A stretch of 25,780 nt of DNA from Pseudomonadota bacterium (lineage in GTDB: Bacteria; Pseudomonadota; Alphaproteobacteria; CACIAM-22H2). The notes under the pieces were generated by a model, which saw only the letters and a program-made list of their open reading frames with translations, was not told where the DNA came from and did no database searches. The stretch lies in the NCBI GenBank assembly GCA_020161965.1, contig JAIUNH010000002.1:1-25780 (forward strand), written 5' to 3'. The position numbers and the translations under genes were made by a program. Below are positions 21,756 through 25,780 of the stretch, piece by piece. Within the stretch, counting starts at the first letter, position 1, and each line of letters begins with the position of its first letter.

Positions 21756-23288
21756 ATGAATGCCGTCAATAATATCGACTGGGCTGTTTTTCGTGCCGAT
21801 CTAGGCAATACAAACAGTACATTATTGAGCGATGCTGTCGCCGAATTGCTCCGCCGCTTGATCGCCGACGGCATCCTCGTGACGCAGACGCGCCTGCCCA
21901 GCACGCGCGATTTGGCGAAGGCCTTGGCAGTCAGCCCCGCGACGATCGCCGCCGCCTACTCCGCCCTCGTGGCCAAAGGCGTTCTTCACGCGCATGTCGG
22001 GCGCGGCACCTTCGTCAAGGAAGGCAAGCCCGCTCCCGCCACGCCCGCTTTCGTTTCCGACACCGCCGCCAACGACGCGGTGTGGCTGCCGCCGCGCAAA
22101 CCCAGTGCACGCCAAGAAGTCGTGGGGCGATGGTTGGCGCGCGCGCGGCCGGGCGTGGGCGTCAATCTCGTCGGCGGCTATGGCGATTTTCACCTGGCGC
22201 CCGCGCAGGAATATTGGAAGACGCTCGAACGCGTCGCGCGCGACGACCGCGAACAAGCGATGCAGTTCTGCCCGCCGCTCGGCCATATCGAAGCGCGTCA
22301 AGCGGTCGCCGATTTCGCGCAAGCGCGCTTGGATATCGCCGCGTCGGTCGACGACGTTTATGTCGGCACCGGCGCGCATAACTTCCTCGACCTTATTCTG
22401 CGCTGCTTCTTGGAACCGGGTGACGTCGTGGCGTGCGAAGCGGCGACCTATTACGGCTCGCTCGATCTTTTCGCGCTCGCGGGTATTCGCGTCGTCGCGA
22501 TCCCGTCGGACGAGGAAGGGATCCGCCCCGACGGCCTCGCCAACGTGCTGCATGCGCATCGCCCCAAGCTTGTCTATCTCACCGGCACGGCGTCCCACCC
22601 CCATGGGCGCATGTGGTCGCATGCGCGGCGCGATGCCATCGCCGCCGTCGTACGCCGCTCGCATGTTCTGGTGGTCGAAGACGGTTCGGTCGCGCAGATG
22701 CGCTATACCGACATCGAAGCGGCGACGCTCAAAAGCGTCGATCGCGCGGGCCAGGTCATTTTCGTGTGCAGTTTCTCGCGCACGATGTTTCCGGGTTTGC
22801 GCGTCGCCGCCGCCATCGGTTCGCCCGAAATCGGTGCCCGCCTATCATCGACGCTGCAATCGCATACGCGCCTTCAAGGCGCCTTGCCGCAGCTCGCCTT
22901 CGCGCGCTTCCTGTCGAGCGACGCCTATGTCGCGACGATGCGCGAAGCGGCGGATACCTACCGCGCGCGGCGCGACGCGTTGATCGAAGGTTTGGGTGCC
23001 GAAGCCGCCGGCATTGTGCCGCCCGAATGCGGTTTCACGCTCTGGCTCGAATTGCGCGACCGGCTGGACGGCAACGCTTTGTGCCAGCGCCTGTCCGACG
23101 CGTCGATCTTCGCCCTGCCCGGCGACGTGTTCGTTGCCTTTCCCGATCGCAGCGCTTCCGTGCGCCTCGCCTTCGGTCAGAACGACGCCGATACGTTGCG
23201 CAATACCGGCGAACGCATCGCCGCCGCGATCGCCGCTTTGCGCATGTCGCCCGAAACGACTGCGACGGCCTACGCCGCGACCGCTTGA
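21756..23288 (+). CDS. MocR-like regulator (GntR HTH plus aminotransferase fold) lacking the PLP lysine
   Basis: The 510-residue product joins a GntR winged helix-turn-helix (about residues 20-90, with LPSTRDLAKALAVSPATI) to a fold-type I aminotransferase-like domain. In MocR/GabR proteins this domain binds PLP through a lysine in S-F-S-K-T-x-x-P-x-L-R. Here the motif is SFSRTMFPGLR, with arginine 342 (codon CGC) in place of lysine. The EDDYD motif is also changed to EDGSV, keeping the first aspartate but losing the tyrosine. The SHQFPTG-type loop reads ASHPHGRMW. It may therefore bind PLP non-covalently or sense something else. It is divergent from the TRAP operon and likely regulates it. 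The ATG at 21756 has a poor Shine-Dalgarno but gives the full HTH. Confidence 0.9.
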   Translation: MNAVNNIDWAVFRADLGNTNSTLLSDAVAELLRRLIADGILVTQTRLPSTRDLAKALAVSPATIAAAYSALVAKGVLHAHVGRGTFVKEGKPAPATPAFVSDTAANDAVWLPPRKPSARQEVVGRWLARARPGVGVNLVGGYGDFHLAPAQEYWKTLERVARDDREQAMQFCPPLGHIEARQAVADFAQARLDIAASVDDVYVGTGAHNFLDLILRCFLEPGDVVACEAATYYGSLDLFALAGIRVVAIPSDEEGIRPDGLANVLHAHRPKLVYLTGTASHPHGRMWSHARRDAIAAVVRRSHVLVVEDGSVAQMRYTDIEAATLKSVDRAGQVIFVCSFSRTMFPGLRVAAAIGSPEIGARLSSTLQSHTRLQGALPQLAFARFLSSDAYVATMREAADTYRARRDALIEGLGAEAAGIVPPECGFTLWLELRDRLDGNALCQRLSDASIFALPGDVFVAFPDRSASVRLAFGQNDADTLRNTGERIAAAIAALRMSPETTATAYAATA

Positions 23289-23314
23289 ACGAAAGAAACG
23301 CTTCGGTCGTGCGG

Positions 23315-24124
23315 TCAACGCGGATAGATCTCGGCCGCCACGTCTTCGATCCAGACATGCGGCAGCGCCGGAAGCCGAACCTGCCGAACCCGCAATGTGC
23401 GCCCCTCGAAATCGAGGATGACGGCACCGAGGACCGCCGCCCCCGGCAGATGCGACTGCGCATCCGCGACCGTGAAGGATGCGGATGGGCACCAGACATA
23501 TTGCGTATCGCCGATCGTCGCTTGGCGTTCGCGATGCAGATGCCCGCTGCAAACCAAGCCGATATCGAAGCGCTTCGACAAAGCTTCGAGCCGCAAGCGG
23601 GGTTCCGGCGCCACCGACCAATAGCCGTTGTCGGGATCGTCGAAGCCATGAATGAAAAGCGGCTGATGGCAGAACCAAGCGATCCTGCGCGAACCCGCTT
23701 CCGCCATACGCGCCGCAAGCCAGGAATACTGCGCTTCTTCCTCGGCGCGTCCGCTGCCCAGAAGCATCGCGTTGAAGCCGATCAGGCGCCAGTCCTCGGC
23801 GTCGAGAAACCATCGATCGGCGCCGAAATAACGGCACCAGCGCGCCAGCCGCGTATCGTTGACGATCTGCCGGGCGTTACGCGGCATGCCGATATCGTGA
23901 TTGCCGGGAACGACCCGAAACGGCGTCGTCAACGAACCGACAAGCTGCGCGCAAAGTTCGAAATCGGCTTCGTCATCGGCGCCGTCGAGCGTGAGATCGC
24001 CGCAATGATGGACCAGATCTGGCTTCTGCCCTTCGATCCAATCGCGTAGCGGCGCCCAGTTGCGTGCGAAGCGCGCGCGGGTGCGCCCGATATGGGTATC
24101 GGAGATCTGCACCACACGAAACAA
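23315..24124 (-). CDS. Calcineurin-like metallophosphoesterase
   Basis: The 269-residue protein has the metallophosphoesterase motifs in order: D9 and H11 (ISDTHIG), GDLT (42-45), GNHD (74-77), H153 (FCHQP) and GHLH (H195, H197). It resembles class III/CpdA-type phosphodiesterases, which act on cyclic nucleotides or other phosphodiesters. The start is a TTG at 24124, 19 bases after the previous stop, with GCGGGA upstream; no ATG gives a complete first strand. It is downstream of and probably co-transcribed with the FAD oxidoreductase gene, and it converges with the MocR-like gene. The link between a phosphoesterase and the oxidoreductase is not obvious. Substrate unknown. Confidence 0.9.
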   Translation of the reverse strand: MFRVVQISDTHIGRTRARFARNWAPLRDWIEGQKPDLVHHCGDLTLDGADDEADFELCAQLVGSLTTPFRVVPGNHDIGMPRNARQIVNDTRLARWCRYFGADRWFLDAEDWRLIGFNAMLLGSGRAEEEAQYSWLAARMAEAGSRRIAWFCHQPLFIHGFDDPDNGYWSVAPEPRLRLEALSKRFDIGLVCSGHLHRERQATIGDTQYVWCPSASFTVADAQSHLPGAAVLGAVILDFEGRTLRVRQVRLPALPHVWIEDVAAEIYPR

Positions 24125-24143
24125 CGCGCGATCCCGCGCCGCT

Positions 24144-25550
24144 TTATGTGGTTTCCAGCGCCGCCGGCATTTTCTCCACCGCCGGATAGTCGACGATTTC
24201 GATCGGCGCTTGCGGATTGACGACGTTGTCGAAATCGACGACGGCGCCTTGGGCGATCAACGTCTCGCGCAGATGTTCGAAATTCATTTCCGACATGCTG
24301 TAGCCATGGCTGACCGCGAGGGCCGCGGCCGTCCCGGCCCCCTGACCCATCGCCATGCAGGTCGCCATCACGCGCACCGAACCGAAGCCGGGCCCGTCGG
24401 CGCTGAGGCAGCGGCCCGCCGTCACGAGATTGATGCTGCCTTGCGGCACCAAGCAGCGGAGCGGCACGTTGTATTCCTGACGCGGCACGACAAGCCCATC
24501 CTGTTCGTTGCTGCTGCTGGAATGGATGTCGATGACATGGGCCCCCTTGGCGATCGTGTCGGGGAAAGCCTTGGGGACGAGAATGTCGTCCTTCTGAAGC
24601 TGGTAGAGACCGACGATGTGATAGGATTCCCGCACGCCGGTCTGAATGCCCGATTTCGCCAGCCAGCAATTCCGGAATTCCGGAAACTCGCGGCGCAGCA
24701 CGTCGATCATCAGATGGAGGTTCTCGCGCAGACTGCATTCCGTGCGCGTGAACCATTCAGGATCGCTCGCGTCGGTCGCCTCGCGGAGCAGGTTGATGCT
24801 CACCATGCCGTCGTGGAAAAACCTGTTGATCCAAGGGCCGCCGAAAATCGGGATCTCGTTGCACGCGTTGAGTTCGAGCAGCCGGTTGCGAATAACCGCC
24901 GAAACCGGAAGCATCCCGTCGACCGCGTCGCGGAACAGATAGTCGAGCGCATCGGTATCGACGCCGCCGAGCTGGAACCACAACGTCGCCGGCTGCAGCA
25001 CGTCGCCCTTCACGGTCGGGAAACCCGCCGCGCGCACGAGATCGGCATCGCCCGTGCAGTCGATGAAGACGCGCGCCGCGTAGGCCACGCGGCCGGCTTT
25101 GTTTTGCACGATGACATGCGTGATGCGCCCATCGTCCATCACGCAATCCGAGAACCAGGCGTGATACAGCAGCGTCACGCCGCTTTCGAGCAGCAGGCGC
25201 TGTGCGGCGAGCTTCAAAATCTCGTCGTTCACAGGGAAGTTGCCGCTTTCCAACGCCACATTGGCGCCGTCGAGATCGGCCGCCTTCTTCAAAAGCTCGA
25301 ACGGGATTCCGCCGATATGCTGCTTACCAAAATGACGGAACTCGCTGATCGGCGTGACCAGCGCGCTCGTCGACATGCCGCCGACGAAACCGTAGCGCTC
25401 GATCAGCAATGTCTTGGCGCCGTTACGCGCCGCCGCGACGGCCGCGATAAGGCCGGCAGGACCACCGCCGCAAACGACGACGTCGTAATGGCCGGCCACG
25501 CGCAAATCCTTGGCGGGCTCCCGAATTGTCGCCGAATGACCAGATGTCAT
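24144..25550 (-). CDS. FAD-dependent oxidoreductase
   Basis: The 468-residue protein starts with an FAD-binding strand-turn-helix (YDVVVCGGGPAG, glycines at 28-33; E51 after TLLI) followed by GFVGGMST. This pattern is typical of the FAD_oxidored group, annotated only as FAD-dependent oxidoreductases. Further landmarks are RVFIDCTGDADLVRAAG and, near the C-terminus, TAGRCLSADGPGFGSVRVM, the second FAD-contact region. No signal peptide is seen. The ATG at 25550 follows a purine-rich GCGAGAAG. The gene lies downstream of a LacI-family regulator gene with two shared operator-like boxes between them, and precedes the metallophosphoesterase by 19 bases. Such enzymes often act on sugars or polyols when under LacI control, but the substrate here is unknown. 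Confidence 0.9.
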   Translation of the reverse strand: MTSGHSATIREPAKDLRVAGHYDVVVCGGGPAGLIAAVAAARNGAKTLLIERYGFVGGMSTSALVTPISEFRHFGKQHIGGIPFELLKKAADLDGANVALESGNFPVNDEILKLAAQRLLLESGVTLLYHAWFSDCVMDDGRITHVIVQNKAGRVAYAARVFIDCTGDADLVRAAGFPTVKGDVLQPATLWFQLGGVDTDALDYLFRDAVDGMLPVSAVIRNRLLELNACNEIPIFGGPWINRFFHDGMVSINLLREATDASDPEWFTRTECSLRENLHLMIDVLRREFPEFRNCWLAKSGIQTGVRESYHIVGLYQLQKDDILVPKAFPDTIAKGAHVIDIHSSSSNEQDGLVVPRQEYNVPLRCLVPQGSINLVTAGRCLSADGPGFGSVRVMATCMAMGQGAGTAAALAVSHGYSMSEMNFEHLRETLIAQGAVVDFDNVVNPQAPIEIVDYPAVEKMPAALETT

Positions 25551-25575
25551 GCTTCTCGCAGCTCCATTACAATAA

Positions 25576-25588
25576 CGATAATGTATCG
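25576..25588. promoter_or_regulatory. Operator-like palindrome, box 1
   Basis: CGATAATGTATCG is an inverted repeat (CGATA, three bases, TATCG) 26 bases before the FAD oxidoreductase start. Its form and place suit a LacI-family operator that blocks transcription of that gene. The LacI-family gene ends about 95 bases away. Confidence 0.5.
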
Positions 25589-25631
25589 TGTCATCTGAAT
25601 ATATGGTGCGTCAATAAAACAATAAAAATAG

Positions 25632-25644
25632 CGATAATGTATTT
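25632..25644. promoter_or_regulatory. Operator-like repeat, box 2
   Basis: CGATAATGTAT recurs 56 bases from box 1 in the same direction, but its right half is degenerate (TATTT in place of TATCG). The spacing is a little over five helical turns, compatible with cooperative binding or looping by a LacI-family dimer pair. Confidence 0.4.
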
Positions 25645-25681
25645 TCCGTCTACGAACCGAAACGGCGCGGCGTGAAGCCGA

Positions 25682-25780
25682 TCAGCGCGTTGTTGAGGCG
25701 CGGATAACGAGCTCCGGGACGATGCGTTCGGTGACGGCCGAGCCGTCGGCCAGCCCCTGGATTCGGTCGAGCAGCCGACG
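25682..25780 (-). CDS. LacI-family regulator, C-terminal fragment
   Basis: Only the last 32 codons and the TGA fall in the window. They read RRLLDRIQGLADGSAVTERI and then VPELVIRASTTR, the standard end of LacI/GalR-family repressors (a helix, a short loop, then ..P.ELV.R.ST.R). The rest lies beyond the right edge. It is co-oriented with, and immediately upstream of, the FAD oxidoreductase gene, with paired operator-like boxes between them. It is therefore the probable regulator of that gene. Confidence 0.75.
   Translation of the reverse strand, partial: RRLLDRIQGLADGSAVTERIVPELVIRASTTR

Larger units (their letters stand above)
25551..25681. other. AT-rich control region between the LacI and FAD genes
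   Basis: This 131-base gap is much richer in A and T than the genes. It carries two copies of CGATAATGTAT. On the minus strand it has TATATT and TTGACG elements that could serve a promoter, although no pair has ideal spacing. Both flanking genes point left, so this is the promoter region of the FAD oxidoreductase gene. Confidence 0.55.

Noticed and set aside
24060..25598. 512-codon plus-strand frame at the right end
   Set aside because: It lies opposite the FAD oxidoreductase and runs through its promoter region. There are no domain features and the composition is shadow-like.
1..25780. CRISPR arrays, insertion sequences or phage genes
   Set aside because: No regularly spaced repeats, transposase, integrase or structural phage motifs were seen on either strand.

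Overview
The window is high-GC DNA with tightly packed genes, frequent 1-4 base stop/start overlaps and GTG/TTG starts. It carries FCD-type GntR, MocR and LacI regulators next to ABC and TRAP solute importers. This suits a metabolically versatile alphaproteobacterium (Rhodospirillales- or Rhizobiales-like). That placement is inference from gene content and style, because no rRNA or other taxonomic marker is present. The whole window reads as an accessory catabolic region: successive uptake-plus-oxidation modules, nearly all next to their own regulator.

Module A (1-5834, + strand): the C-terminal part of an FCD/GntR regulator, then a sugar-type (CUT1-like) ABC importer with a binding protein and two permeases but no ATPase. 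Two tandem sialidase-like (BNR/Asp-box) proteins without signal peptides follow. Next comes a scar (5887-6443) where two PAS-like fragments abut in opposite orientation, then a lower-GC gap (6444-6695).

Module B (13368 to 6696, - strand): MmgE/PrpD protein, SGNH hydrolase, an Fe3+/phosphonate/organic-solute-type ABC importer (binding protein, fused double permease, ATPase) and an SDR dehydrogenase. A divergent FCD/GntR regulator (13482-14150) shares its control region, which holds an inverted repeat TGTCAA-N10-TTGACA. The gap 14151-14488 has a strong terminator, a piece resembling the 3' end of a tRNA, and AT-richer DNA with no gene.

Module C (21652 to 14489, - strand): TRAP binding protein, fused TRAP QM permease, GMC flavin alcohol oxidoreductase, aldehyde dehydrogenase and an enolase-superfamily acid dehydratase/racemase-like enzyme. 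This order suggests uptake, then alcohol to aldehyde to acid, then dehydration of the acid. The divergent regulator is MocR-like (GntR plus aminotransferase fold), but an arginine sits where the PLP-binding lysine belongs.

Module D (25780 to 23315, - strand): the tail of a LacI-family regulator, an intergenic region with two copies of CGATAATGTAT, an FAD-dependent oxidoreductase and a calcineurin-like metallophosphoesterase.

No CRISPR array, insertion sequence, integrase, rRNA or complete tRNA was seen. The strongest leads are the lysine-less MocR regulator with its repeated ATGTACT boxes, the paired cytoplasmic sialidase-like proteins, the TRAP/GMC/ALDH/enolase pathway, and the two rearrangement scars.
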